From NCBI RefSeq assembly GCF_021026375.1, contig NZ_JAJNDB010000004.1, positions 310,001 through 374,000 of the forward strand: 64,000 nucleotides of DNA, in the 5' to 3' direction. The DNA is from Actinomycetospora endophytica (GTDB lineage: Bacteria; Actinomycetota; Actinomycetes; Mycobacteriales; Pseudonocardiaceae). The notes below the pieces were generated by a model. The model was not told where the DNA came from, did no database searches, and worked only from the letters and a program-made list of their open reading frames with translations. Both the position numbers and the translations under genes were made by a program. Below are positions 17,911 through 26,364 of the stretch, one piece after another; position 1 is the stretch's first letter, and the number at the start of each line of letters is the position of its first letter.

Positions 17911-17926
17911 CGGCAACCAGTTGCCG
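17901..17926. promoter_or_regulatory. LacI operator O2 upstream of uxaC
   Basis: CGGCAA at 17901-17906 and again at 17911-17916, then TTGCCG at 17921-17926. The dyad 17911-17926 has spacer CCAG. The half-sites are again 10 bases apart, in the reverse order of operator O1. The site starts inside the lacI 3' end and lies 33 bases before the uxaC start. Confidence 0.8.
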
Positions 17927-17958
17927 CCGTCGGCCGCGGCTGCGCAGGCTCGACGGTC

Positions 17959-19374
17959 ATGGGCGTCCCGCTGGCTCCGCACCCGGACCGGCTGTTCCCA
18001 CCGGACCCCGCCGACCGCGGGATCGCGCGCGAACTGCACGCCGCGGTCGCCGAGCTGCCGATCGTGAGCCCGCACGGCCACGTCGACCCGGGTCTGCTCG
18101 CGGAGGACCGGGCGTTCGGAGACCCGGCGTCGTTGCTGGTCACCCCCGACCACTACGTCACCCGGCTGCTGCACGCCCACGGTGTCCCGCTCGAGCGCCT
18201 CGGACTCACCGACGCCGACGGAGCGGTGGCCGCGGCGCCTCGCGAGGTGTGGCGGGAGTTCTGTGCGGGCTGGCCGCTGTTCCTCGGGACGGCGACCCGC
18301 GGCTGGCTGGAGCAGGAGCTGGCCGAGGTCCTCGGAGTGACCGAGCAGCCCTCCGCCGACCACGCCGACGCGCTCTTCGACGAGCTCACCGCCCGGCTCG
18401 CCCGGGCGGACATGCACCCCCGTGCGCTGTTCCACCGGTTCCGGATCGACGCGCTCGCCACCACCGACGACCCGGCCGACGACCTGCGCCACCACCGCGC
18501 CCTCGCGGCCGACCCGAGCTGGACCGGCCGGGTGGTGCCGACCTTCCGCCCCGACCGCTACCTCGACGCGACCTCACCCGGCTGGCCCGCCGCGCTGGAC
18601 CGCCTCGGCGAGGCCGCCGGGATCGCGATCGGGAGCTACGACGACCTCGTGGCCGCGCTGGAGCGCCGGCGCGCCTACTTCGCCGAGCACGGCGCGACCG
18701 CCACCGACCACAGCGCGCCGACCCCGCGCGCCGCATTCCTCGACGTCGCCGACGCCCGTCGCCTGTTCGACGCGGTCCGCTCCGGGTCGGGCACGCCGGC
18801 GGACGCGACGACGCTGTCCGAGCAGCTGCTCGGCGAGATGGCCCGGATGTCGACCGAGGACGGCCTGGTGATGGCGCTGCACTGCGGGGTGCGGCGCAAC
18901 CACCACCCCGGGACGTGGCGCCGGTTCGGGCCCGACACCGGTCACGACATCCCGGTCCACGCCGAGTTCACCGCCGCCCTGGCCCCGATGCTCGAGCGCT
19001 TCGGCACGCACCCACGCTTCCGGACCGTGTTGTTCACCCTCGACGAGACGGTGTTCTCGCGGGAGCTCGCCCCGTTGGCGGGGTTCTACCCGTCGGTGTT
19101 CGTCGGTGCGCCGTGGTGGTTCCTGGACGCGCCCCGGGCGATGCGCCGTGCCCGGGACGCGATCACCGAGACGGCCGGGTTCTTCCGCGGCTCGGGGTTC
19201 GTCGACGACACCCGCGGCTTCTGCTCGATCCCGGCCCGCCACGACACCGCGCGGCGGGTCGACGCCGGATACCTCGCCGGGCTGGTCGCCGAGCACGTCA
19301 TCTCGCTCGACGACGCCCACACGGTGATCCGGAACTGGGTGCTCGACGCGCCGCGGACGGCGTTCGGGCTGTGA
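17959..19374 (+). CDS. uxaC: Glucuronate (uronate) isomerase
   Basis: Isomerises D-glucuronate to D-fructuronate (or galacturonate to tagaturonate), the entry step of the Ashwell pathway. At 471 residues it matches the family length. Amidohydrolase-fold marks include SPHGHVDPGLLAED for the metal-binding HxH, HCGVRRNHH, and YPSVFVGAPWWFLDAP with RGFCSIPARHD late in the protein. ATG 17959 sits 32 bases after operator O2. Its stop overlaps the GTG of uxuB, indicating translational coupling. Confidence 0.93.
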   Translation: MGVPLAPHPDRLFPPDPADRGIARELHAAVAELPIVSPHGHVDPGLLAEDRAFGDPASLLVTPDHYVTRLLHAHGVPLERLGLTDADGAVAAAPREVWREFCAGWPLFLGTATRGWLEQELAEVLGVTEQPSADHADALFDELTARLARADMHPRALFHRFRIDALATTDDPADDLRHHRALAADPSWTGRVVPTFRPDRYLDATSPGWPAALDRLGEAAGIAIGSYDDLVAALERRRAYFAEHGATATDHSAPTPRAAFLDVADARRLFDAVRSGSGTPADATTLSEQLLGEMARMSTEDGLVMALHCGVRRNHHPGTWRRFGPDTGHDIPVHAEFTAALAPMLERFGTHPRFRTVLFTLDETVFSRELAPLAGFYPSVFVGAPWWFLDAPRAMRRARDAITETAGFFRGSGFVDDTRGFCSIPARHDTARRVDAGYLAGLVAEHVISLDDAHTVIRNWVLDAPRTAFGL

Positions 19375-20570
19375 TCACGGCGGTGCACCTCGGGCTCGGT
19401 GCGTTCCACCGCGCCCACCAGGCGGCCTACACCGCGGCGGACCCGGAGGCGGGGATCGCCGCGTACACCTTCCGCAGCACCGCGCTCCCCGAGGCGCTCA
19501 CCGCCCAGGGCGGTCGGTACCACCTGCTGATCCGCTCCGACGACGGCCCGGAGCTCCGGGAGATCGCGTCGATCGTCCGGGCGCGCCCCGGGACCGACCT
19601 CGAGAGCTGGCGACGCGACCTGTCGTCGGGCAGCGTCTCGGTGCTCACCCTGACGATCACCGAGGCCGGGTACGCGGATCCGGCCACGATCGGCCGGGTG
19701 CTCGACGGACTCGCGGCTCGCCGTACCGGCTCGGGTGCTCCGATCGCGCTCGTGCCCTGCGACAACCTGCCCGGCAACGGGTCGGTGCTGCGCGACGCGC
19801 TGCTGCGCGTCGCCGAGCCGGGGCTCGGTGCCTGGATCGACGAGCACGTGGGGTTCGTCGACACGGTCGTCGACCGGATCACCCCGGCGACGACGGCCGA
19901 CGACCTCACCGAGGTCGCGCGGCTGCTGCCCCGCGGGGTCCGGGACGACGTCCCCGTCGTCACCGAGCCGTTCTCGGAGTGGGTGCTCGCGGGGGAGTTC
20001 CCGCACGGGCGCCCCGCCTGGCCGGCGCGGTTCGTCGACGACGCCGCCCCGTACGCCCGGCGCAAGCTCTGGTTCCTCAACGGCGCGCACAGCCTGCTCG
20101 CGTACGTCGGCCCGTCGCGCGGCGCGGCCACCGTCGACGAGGCGGTGCGGGATCCGGAGGTCGCGCGGTTGATGGAGTCGTGGTGGGACGCCGCCGCCCG
20201 TCACGCTCGGGTCGACTGCCTCGACGACTACCGCGGGGCCCTGCGCACCCGGTTCGCCCAGCGTGGCATCCGGCACCGGCTCGCCCAGATCGCCCGGGAC
20301 GGATCGGCGAAGATCCCGGCGCGGATCCTGCCGGTGCTCGCGCTGGAGCGTGCCGCCGGTCGTCTTCCCGACGGTGCCGTGGGGGCGTTGGCGGGGTGGG
20401 TCGCGCACCTGCGGGCCGGTGAGGTGCACGACCCGCGAGCGGCCGACCTCGTCCCGGCCGCCCGGTCCGGGGGAGCGCGCGCCGTGCTGGGGGCGTTGGG
20501 CTCGCCGGACGCGATCGCGCTGGCGGGCGACGACGAACTGGTCCGAACCGTCGACGCCTCAGCCCCCTGA
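19371..20570 (+). CDS. uxuB: Fructuronate reductase / mannitol dehydrogenase family
   Basis: NAD-dependent polyol dehydrogenase of 399 residues. Family marks are HLGLGAFHRAHQAAY at the N-terminus, PCDNLPGNG, and the active-site KLWFLNGAHSLLAYVG (K232, N237, H240). In this context it should reduce D-fructuronate to D-mannonate, which ManD then dehydrates. Mannitol or tagaturonate activity cannot be excluded from sequence. It is coupled to uxaC by a GTGA overlap. The 126 bases that follow hold no gene. Confidence 0.88.
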   Translation: MITAVHLGLGAFHRAHQAAYTAADPEAGIAAYTFRSTALPEALTAQGGRYHLLIRSDDGPELREIASIVRARPGTDLESWRRDLSSGSVSVLTLTITEAGYADPATIGRVLDGLAARRTGSGAPIALVPCDNLPGNGSVLRDALLRVAEPGLGAWIDEHVGFVDTVVDRITPATTADDLTEVARLLPRGVRDDVPVVTEPFSEWVLAGEFPHGRPAWPARFVDDAAPYARRKLWFLNGAHSLLAYVGPSRGAATVDEAVRDPEVARLMESWWDAAARHARVDCLDDYRGALRTRFAQRGIRHRLAQIARDGSAKIPARILPVLALERAAGRLPDGAVGALAGWVAHLRAGEVHDPRAADLVPAARSGGARAVLGALGSPDAIALAGDDELVRTVDASAP

Positions 20571-20696
20571 GCCTGCCGTCGCGCCGATCACCGTCGGTAG
20601 CCACCACCCGCCCGGAGACCGATCACCACCCGAGTCGCTAGGCCGAGGTGGATCGACCCCACGGCGGACGACGACCACGGTGCGTCACACGACTCG

Positions 20697-21914
20697 TCAG
20701 GCCTCCGGGATCAGCGCATCCGAGACGATCTTGCGCTGGATCTCGGACGTCCCCTCGAAGATCTTGGTCAACCGGGCGTCCCGCCAGTACCGCTCCACCG
20801 AGTACTCCGTCGTGTAGCCGTTGCCGCCGAAGATCTGCAGCGCCTGGCTCGTCACCTGCTCGGCCATCTCGGAGGCGAACAGCTTGGCCTGGGAGGTCTC
20901 CACGTCCGCCGATTCACCCGAGTCCACCAGGTACGCCGCATGCATCCAGAGCTGGCGTGCCGCCTCGACCTGCGCGGACATGTCGGCGAGCGCGTGGCGG
21001 ATGACCTGCTGGTCGCCGATCGGGTGCCCGAACTGCACCCGCTGCCGGCAGTACGCCACCGCGTCCTCCACGGCACCGCGCGCCAGCCCGACCGCGCGCG
21101 CCGCCGTCTGCACCCGCGCCGGTCCGAGCCAGCGCAGGCTGTCCTTGAAGCCCTGGCCCTCCGCCTGTCCGGTGTCCTGGAGCGCGTCGGCGGGCAGGCG
21201 GAGGCCGTCGAACCGGAGCTCCCACGTCGTCAGGCCGTAGTAGCCGATCTTGTCGATGGGAGTGCCGGAGACGCCGTCGGGGAACGAGCCGCGGGGCTTC
21301 TCCACGAGGAAGAGCTCCAGTCCGTCCGAGCGCCCCTCACCCTCGTGCGGCTCGCGCGTGCGGGCGAGCAGGTGGAGGAAGTCGGCCCGCTGCGCGTGGC
21401 CGACCCAGCGTTTGGTGCCGGTGATCACCCACGATCCCCCGGAGCGCTCGGCCCGGCACTCCACGTTCGCCAGGTCCGACCCCGCCTCCGGCTCGGAGAA
21501 CGCGATCCCGCCGATCCAGCCACCGGCGGCGGAGCGTCGGAGCAGTTCGGAGCGTCGGTCCGCGTCCGGCGACGCGCACCCCGTACCGTTGCCGCGCGCG
21601 ATGATGCTGGCGACGCTCATCCAGCCCCGCGCCAGCTCCTCGCAGATGAGGCAGTACTCGAAGACCCCGAGACCGAGCCCGCCGTGCTCACGGTCGATCA
21701 TGATCCCGAAGTAGCCGAGCTCGGCGAGCCGGCGCAGGAGCGCGTCGGGGATCTCGCCACGCTGCGGGTCGAGCTCGTCGGCGAGCGGGAGCACCTCCTC
21801 CATGGCGAAGGTCCGCGCGGTGCGTCGAATATCCTGCCGCTCGGGCGTGAGATAGACGCTCGTCGTCGGCGCGATCGTCTCGACGTCCTCGAGGTTCTTC
21901 CGGCTCCAGGTCAC
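20697..21914 (-). CDS. Acyl-CoA dehydrogenase
   Basis: FAD-dependent alpha,beta-dehydrogenase of 405 residues. It has the family marks GIAFSEPEAGSDLA (flavin and substrate binding), ITGTKRWVGHA, RVQFGHPIGDQQVI, and the C-terminal QIFGGNGYTTEYSVERYWRDA with EGTSEIQ. GTG 21914 has GGAGGG just upstream. It may belong to the same transcription unit as the MetE-like and carnitine genes upstream. The acyl chain is unknown; crotonobetainyl- or short-chain acyl-CoA would fit the context (inference). Confidence 0.9.
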   Translation of the reverse strand: MTWSRKNLEDVETIAPTTSVYLTPERQDIRRTARTFAMEEVLPLADELDPQRGEIPDALLRRLAELGYFGIMIDREHGGLGLGVFEYCLICEELARGWMSVASIIARGNGTGCASPDADRRSELLRRSAAGGWIGGIAFSEPEAGSDLANVECRAERSGGSWVITGTKRWVGHAQRADFLHLLARTREPHEGEGRSDGLELFLVEKPRGSFPDGVSGTPIDKIGYYGLTTWELRFDGLRLPADALQDTGQAEGQGFKDSLRWLGPARVQTAARAVGLARGAVEDAVAYCRQRVQFGHPIGDQQVIRHALADMSAQVEAARQLWMHAAYLVDSGESADVETSQAKLFASEMAEQVTSQALQIFGGNGYTTEYSVERYWRDARLTKIFEGTSEIQRKIVSDALIPEA

Positions 21915-21944
21915 GCCCTCCAGTCTTCCCGATCATCACCGGGC

Positions 21945-23090
21945 TCAGACGCGGTCGGCGCCCGCCCGCAGCGCGCGGAACTTCTCCCAGACGACCGTCG
22001 GGTGGACCTCGGGCTGGTAGCTCGCCCGCGATGAGAACCCGCAGTCGGCGCCCGCGATGACCTGCTCCCGCCCGACGGCATCCACGTAGTGCCGCAGCAT
22101 CTCGGCGACCAGGTCCGGGTGCTCGACGTAGTTCTGGGCGTGCCCGAGCAGGCCGGGGATGAGGATCGCGTCGCCGAGGCGCTGCTTCACCGCCGCGTCG
22201 TGCCAGATCGTCCACTCGTGGGAGTGCCGCGGGTTCGCGACCTCGAACGAGTACGCCCCCGCCCGGATCGCCAGCATCGGCCCGACGACCTCGGCCATGG
22301 TGATGTCGTGGACCCGCGGGCCGTGGTTGAGGCCGTAGCAGGTGTGGAGCCGGATCGTCTCGGTCGGGATGTCGCGCAGCGCGTGGTTGACGATCTCGGC
22401 GTGCTCCGCCGCGGTGCGCCGCCGCTCGTCCGGTTCCAGGGCGGGGTCCGAGAGGATCTCGATGAGCCAGGGGTCGTCGATCTGGAGCAGGAACCCGGCG
22501 TCGACGATCGCCAGGTACTCCTCCCGCAGCGCCTCGGCGACGGCGGTGTAGTACTCGGTATCGGTCGCGTAGTACTCGTTGCGCCCGAACCCCCGCGGTG
22601 AGGTCGACGGCATGAACGCCTCGGTGTGCTCGACCCCGACCAGCGCCGTGCGCAGGTTCTCGATGTCGGTGCGCAGCTGCTCCTGGCCGGTGTAGGAGAC
22701 CGGTCCGACGCAGGCCACTGTCACCATCGGCGCGACCGTCTTCGAGTACTTGCCGAGGTACTGCTCGTAGTACTCCGGGAAGGCGTCGATCTCGAGTTTC
22801 CACGAGGGCGGCAGCAGCCGCTCCCCGCTCGACGGCGAGAACCCGTCCAGGCGGTCCTGGACGTAGGTCGCGAAGCTGACCTTGCCCATCTCGCCGTCGG
22901 TCACGACGTCGAGCCCGACCTCGGCCTGCTTGGCGACGACGTCGGCCACCGCCTGCGTGACCTGCTTCGCGAAGCCGGCCTCGTCGTAGGGCCGGCCGTG
23001 CTCCTTCTCGCGCATGGTGTCGAGCAGGGCCTCCGGACGGGCGAGGCTGCCGACGTGGGTGGTGAGGATCCGCTCGCTGCTGCGCTGCAT
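21945..23090 (-). CDS. Cobalamin-independent methionine synthase II family protein (MetE C-terminal-like)
   Basis: A 381-residue zinc-dependent methyl- or alkyl-transferase fold related to the MetE catalytic domain and to epoxyalkane:coenzyme M transferase. Visible are TTHVGSLARP at the N-terminus, DVVTDGEMGK, LQIDDPWL, IRLHTCYGLNHG (a His-x-Cys zinc pair) and a late GADCGF Cys. It lacks the N-terminal MetE half, so it is not a complete methionine synthase. It lies in the carnitine gene neighbourhood, where a role with trimethylamine-type or thiol substrates is possible but unproven. Confidence 0.85.
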   Translation of the reverse strand: MQRSSERILTTHVGSLARPEALLDTMREKEHGRPYDEAGFAKQVTQAVADVVAKQAEVGLDVVTDGEMGKVSFATYVQDRLDGFSPSSGERLLPPSWKLEIDAFPEYYEQYLGKYSKTVAPMVTVACVGPVSYTGQEQLRTDIENLRTALVGVEHTEAFMPSTSPRGFGRNEYYATDTEYYTAVAEALREEYLAIVDAGFLLQIDDPWLIEILSDPALEPDERRRTAAEHAEIVNHALRDIPTETIRLHTCYGLNHGPRVHDITMAEVVGPMLAIRAGAYSFEVANPRHSHEWTIWHDAAVKQRLGDAILIPGLLGHAQNYVEHPDLVAEMLRHYVDAVGREQVIAGADCGFSSRASYQPEVHPTVVWEKFRALRAGADRV

Positions 23091-23100
23091 GGGCCAGACG

Positions 23101-23334
23101 CTAGGAACGCCGCGCTCGCGGGGGCACCGTCGTGTTCGCGGGACCGGAACGGTGTTCGAGGGCGTCGAGGAACTCGCCCTGCCGGTCGACGAGTGCGCCG
23201 GCGGCGTCGCGCAGCGGGACGAAGCGGCAGAGGTACACCAACCCGCGGTCCTCGCCCTCGCCCTCGACGGTGTGCTGCCACCGGTCCCGGGTCTCGGTGT
23301 CGTGAGCGCGGAACCATGACGTCCCGGTGATCAC
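23101..23334 (-). CDS. Hypothetical small protein
   Basis: A 77-residue open frame between the 3-hydroxyacyl-CoA dehydrogenase (stop at 23343) and the MetE-like gene (start 23090). It is tightly packed on the same strand. It has GTSWFRAHDTETRD and RGLVYLCRFVPLRDAAG, then a disordered Arg/Pro tail. GTG 23334 has a weak ribosome site. The gap is otherwise unused and operonic spacing favours a real gene. I recognise no domain. Confidence 0.5.
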   Translation of the reverse strand: MITGTSWFRAHDTETRDRWQHTVEGEGEDRGLVYLCRFVPLRDAAGALVDRQGEFLDALEHRSGPANTTVPPRARRS

Positions 23335-23342
23335 CGCCGTCG

Positions 23343-24272
23343 TCAGCCGGCCCGCGCACCTTCCACCGCGCGGCGGATCGCGATCACCGCGCGGTCCCGT
23401 TCCGCCACGAGGTCGGCGAACGACCGCGCCCCGGCCTCGTCCGTCGTGCCGCGCACCATCGCGTCACGCAGCTCTCCCGTCAGCTCCGGCGCCCCGAGCC
23501 GGGTCCATGGCGCCTTCAACGACGGCCCGAAGTGATCGAGCATGTGGGCCATCCCGCCCTCGCCACCCGCGAGGTGGAACGTCAGGCACGGCCCGTGAAC
23601 CGGCCAGCGCAGCCCCGGGCCCTCGGTGATCGCGGTGTCGATCTGCTCGACCGTCGCCTCACCGTTCGCGACCATGTGCAGCGCCTCGCGCCAGAGCGCC
23701 TCCTGCAGCCGGTTCGCGACGAACCCGGGCAGCTCCCGATCCATCTCGATCACCGACTTGCCGATCGACCGGTAGAACTCCGCCGCCTCCTTCACGACGG
23801 TGGGTGCGGTCGCCTCGCCGCCGGCCACCTCCACCAGCGGGATCAGGTACGGCGGGTTGAACGGGTGCCCGACGACGAGCCGGGACGGGTCCGCGGCCTC
23901 GGTCGCCATGTCCGTCATCGGGAAGCCCGAGGTCGACGAGGCGACGATGGTGTCCGGCCCGGTCGCCGCGACCAGGTCGGCGAGCAGGCCGCGCTTGAGC
24001 TCGAGGTCCTCCGGTGCGCTCTCCTGGACGAACGCGGCTTCCGCGCAGGCCTCGGCCAGGGATGCGGCGACCCGCAACCGGGACCGGTCGGCCCCGTCGT
24101 CGAGACCGAGCTCGGTCAGGGCCGGCCAGGCCGCGTCGACGGTCCGACGCAGCCGGGCCTCGGCGTCGGGGGCGGGGTCCCACGCGACGACGTCGAACCC
24201 GCGCGCCAGGAAGTAGGCGGCCCACCCGCCGCCGATCACGCCGGCGCCGATGCACGTGATCGGGCGGCTCAC
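23343..24272 (-). CDS. 3-hydroxyacyl-CoA dehydrogenase family, probable L-carnitine 3-dehydrogenase
   Basis: NAD-dependent enzyme of 309 residues. The Rossmann motif is CIGAGVIGGGWAAYFLARG, followed by VQESAPEDLELK, SSTSGFPMTDM, GHPFNPPYLIPLVEV and FVANRLQEALWREALHMV. These features are closest to carnitine 3-dehydrogenase, which oxidises L-carnitine to 3-dehydrocarnitine. Its GTG overlaps the stop of the BKACE gene, whose product class cleaves dehydrocarnitine, and this supports the assignment. A generic 3-hydroxyacyl-CoA role remains possible. Confidence 0.85.
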   Translation of the reverse strand: MSRPITCIGAGVIGGGWAAYFLARGFDVVAWDPAPDAEARLRRTVDAAWPALTELGLDDGADRSRLRVAASLAEACAEAAFVQESAPEDLELKRGLLADLVAATGPDTIVASSTSGFPMTDMATEAADPSRLVVGHPFNPPYLIPLVEVAGGEATAPTVVKEAAEFYRSIGKSVIEMDRELPGFVANRLQEALWREALHMVANGEATVEQIDTAITEGPGLRWPVHGPCLTFHLAGGEGGMAHMLDHFGPSLKAPWTRLGAPELTGELRDAMVRGTTDEAGARSFADLVAERDRAVIAIRRAVEGARAG

Positions 24273-25174
24273 CGGGCGGCACCCAGACCGAAGATCTCGC
24301 GGGCCTGGTCGGGGGTGGCCACCGAGGCCCCGAGCCCCTCGACGATCGTCACGGCGCGCTCTACGAGCTGCGCGTTCGTCGCCTTCACCCCGCGGGACAG
24401 ATAGAGGTTGTCCTCCAGCCCGACCCGCGCGTGCCCGCCGAGCAGCACCGACTGCGCCACCCACGGCAGCTGGTCGCGGCCCAGCGCGAACGAGGTGAAC
24501 CGGGCGTCCGCCGGCAGCAGGTTGACCATCGCCTGCAGCAGGCCGGGGTCGGCCGGCGCGCCGTACGGGACGCCCATGCAGAGCTGCACGAGCGCCGGCG
24601 GGTCGATCAGGCCCTCGTCGTGCATGACCTTCGCGAACCAGAGCTGGCCGGAGTCGAACACCTCCAGCTCGGGCTTCACCCCCAGCTCCTGGAACCGCTT
24701 CGCGCCGGCGCGGAGCATGTCCGTCGTCGAGACGTAGAGGGCACCGCCGTCGCCGAAGTTGTAGGAACCGCAGTCCAGCGTCGCGATGTCGGGCAGCAGC
24801 TCCTCGACGTGAGGCAGCCGGTCCATGGCGTTGACCAGGTCGGTGCCGTCGACGGGCTTGAGCGGGTCCTCCTCGTCCATCACGAGGTCGCCGCCCATCC
24901 CGGCGGTGAGGTTCAGGACGACGTCGACGCCGCTCTCGCGGATGAGGCGGACGGCCTCGCGGTAGAGCGCGACGTCGCGGGAGCGGATGCCGGTCTCGGG
25001 GTGCCGGACGTGCACGTGGACGACGGCGGCTCCGGCGCGGGCGGCCGCGATCGCGTCGTCGGCGATCTGCGCCGGGGTCACCGGCACGTGCGGGCTCTTG
25101 CTGGGGGAGTCGGCGGCGCCGGTCAGGGCGCAGGTGATGACGACGTTCCTGGTCATCGGGCGGGGTCCGGTCAC
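24269..25174 (-). CDS. BKACE family beta-keto acid cleavage enzyme (likely dehydrocarnitine cleavage)
   Basis: A 301-residue zinc TIM-barrel enzyme that condenses a beta-keto acid with acetyl-CoA and releases acetoacetyl-CoA plus a shorter acyl-CoA. Zinc ligands lie in AAVVHVHVRHPETG. TLDCGSYNFGD, LCMGVPYGAPAD and GLEDNLYLSRGV are family marks. Next to a carnitine dehydrogenase the likely reaction is dehydrocarnitine to betainyl-CoA and acetoacetate products. GTG 25174 overlaps the TetR stop; ATG 25156 is an alternative start. Confidence 0.88.
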   Translation of the reverse strand: MTGPRPMTRNVVITCALTGAADSPSKSPHVPVTPAQIADDAIAAARAGAAVVHVHVRHPETGIRSRDVALYREAVRLIRESGVDVVLNLTAGMGGDLVMDEEDPLKPVDGTDLVNAMDRLPHVEELLPDIATLDCGSYNFGDGGALYVSTTDMLRAGAKRFQELGVKPELEVFDSGQLWFAKVMHDEGLIDPPALVQLCMGVPYGAPADPGLLQAMVNLLPADARFTSFALGRDQLPWVAQSVLLGGHARVGLEDNLYLSRGVKATNAQLVERAVTIVEGLGASVATPDQAREIFGLGAAR

Positions 25175-26016
25175 GGGTGGTCTCCTCGGACGATCGTGTG
25201 GTCGACGAAGTCGCGCAGGGCGGCCCGCATCTCGGCGACGTCCGAGGCCCGGGTCATCACCCCGATCCCGAGCCCGTCGACGAGTGCGGTGAGCTGCCGG
25301 GCGCGCAGCTCCTGGTCCCCGGCCCGGAACGCCCCGGCCTCGGCGCCGTCGTGCAGCGTCATGAGCACGGTGCGGAACCAGCGGTCCTGCGCCTCGCGGT
25401 AGAGCTCACGCCGGCGCTGGTCGTCGGGCGCGGCGTCGAGCACCGCCTCGACCCAGACCTGCATCCAGATCGACCACTCCGGCTCGAGCACCGGCCCGTC
25501 GGGCATCTGCAGGTCGAGCAGGCGCAGCAGCCGCGCATGCGGGTCGGGCAGATCGGCGAGGGCGGCCGACTGCCGGTCGAACGCCAGTTCGACGTTGTGG
25601 CGCAGCGCCTCGCCGAGCAGCGCCTCCTTGCCGGGGAAGTGGTAGTGCACCGCGGCGCTGCTGGTGCCGGCGGCGTTCGCGACGTCCGCCACCCGGACCT
25701 GGTGGTAGCCCCGCTCGGCGATGAGCGTCCAGGCGGCGTCGAGAATCCGCTTGCGGGCGCCGTCGGGGTCGTCGACGGGCGCCGGCCGTACCGACGGACC
25801 CGGCGTGGCCGTGACGACGGGCCGGACGAGCTCGGTCAGGGGAATCCCGACCCGGGCGGCGATCGCGGCGAGCTCGTCGGTCGTGAACCGCCGCCTCCCC
25901 GCGAGCGACTTCGACAGCTTCGTCTCGTCGAGCCCGATCCCGGTCGCGAACTCGCGCCGGGTCGCGCCGCTGCGCTCGATGGCGCGGCGCACCCGGTCGG
26001 GGACGGAGTCGGTCAC
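25171..26016 (-). CDS. Fused XRE-TetR transcriptional regulator
   Basis: A 281-residue protein with two DNA-binding domains. Residues about 5-65 form an XRE helix-turn-helix (REFATGIGLDETKLSKSLAG, then FTTDELAAIAARVGIPL). Residues about 85-130 form a TetR helix-turn-helix (KRILDAAWTLIAERGYHQV, then GTSSAAVHYHFPGKEALL), followed by a TetR ligand domain. It heads the carnitine operon, coupled to the BKACE gene by GTGA. It is divergent from the nitrile hydratase operon, with a dyad at 26056 in between. The ligand may be carnitine or a derivative (inferred). Confidence 0.85.
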   Translation of the reverse strand: MTDSVPDRVRRAIERSGATRREFATGIGLDETKLSKSLAGRRRFTTDELAAIAARVGIPLTELVRPVVTATPGPSVRPAPVDDPDGARKRILDAAWTLIAERGYHQVRVADVANAAGTSSAAVHYHFPGKEALLGEALRHNVELAFDRQSAALADLPDPHARLLRLLDLQMPDGPVLEPEWSIWMQVWVEAVLDAAPDDQRRRELYREAQDRWFRTVLMTLHDGAEAGAFRAGDQELRARQLTALVDGLGIGVMTRASDVAEMRAALRDFVDHTIVRGDHP

Positions 26017-26055
26017 GGCTCCGGACGGTACGGCGGCGCTTGCTCGGATCGCAAG

Positions 26056-26077
26056 TGACTGACTGGCGGATCAGTCA
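26056..26077. promoter_or_regulatory. Candidate operator between the XRE-TetR gene and the nitrile hydratase operon
   Basis: TGACTGA (26056-26062) and TCAGTCA (26071-26077) form a perfect 7-bp inverted repeat with an 8-base spacer. It lies 40 bases from the regulator start and 42 bases before the nitrile hydratase operon, so one bound protein could control both directions. The regulator is presumed to be the fused XRE-TetR protein. Confidence 0.55.
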
Positions 26078-26118
26078 GCACTCTGGAGGTCATCTCCCCG
26101 GGGTGCCATCCTCGGCGC

Positions 26119-26364
26119 ATGGCGTACGCGAACGACGTCGGCGGCATGCACGGCTTCGGCGATCTCCCGGAGGAGCACGGGCCGCTGTTCGAGTCGGTCT
26201 GGGAGGCGCAGACGTTCGTGCTGAACCAGGCGTTCGTGGCGGCCGGTGCGTACACGCTCGACGAGTTCCGGGCGACGATGGAGCGGATTCCGCCGGGCGA
26301 GTACTACGCGATGCCGTACTACGAGCGCTGGCTGACCGCGCTCGAGACGCTGGTGGGGTCGTGA
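26119..26364 (+). CDS. Nitrile hydratase beta subunit, N-terminal half (split gene)
   Basis: An 81-residue protein matching the N-terminal domain of nitrile hydratase beta: DVGGMHGFGDLPEE, then WEAQTFVLNQAFVAAG and a PPGEYYAMPYYERWL block. In ordinary enzymes this is continuous with the C-terminal barrel; here the gene stops and the next begins by a GTGA overlap. Such three-subunit forms are known in toyocamycin nitrile hydratase and thiocyanate hydrolase. There is no frameshift scar: both pieces have their own start and the overlap is tidy. Confidence 0.85.
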   Translation: MAYANDVGGMHGFGDLPEEHGPLFESVWEAQTFVLNQAFVAAGAYTLDEFRATMERIPPGEYYAMPYYERWLTALETLVGS

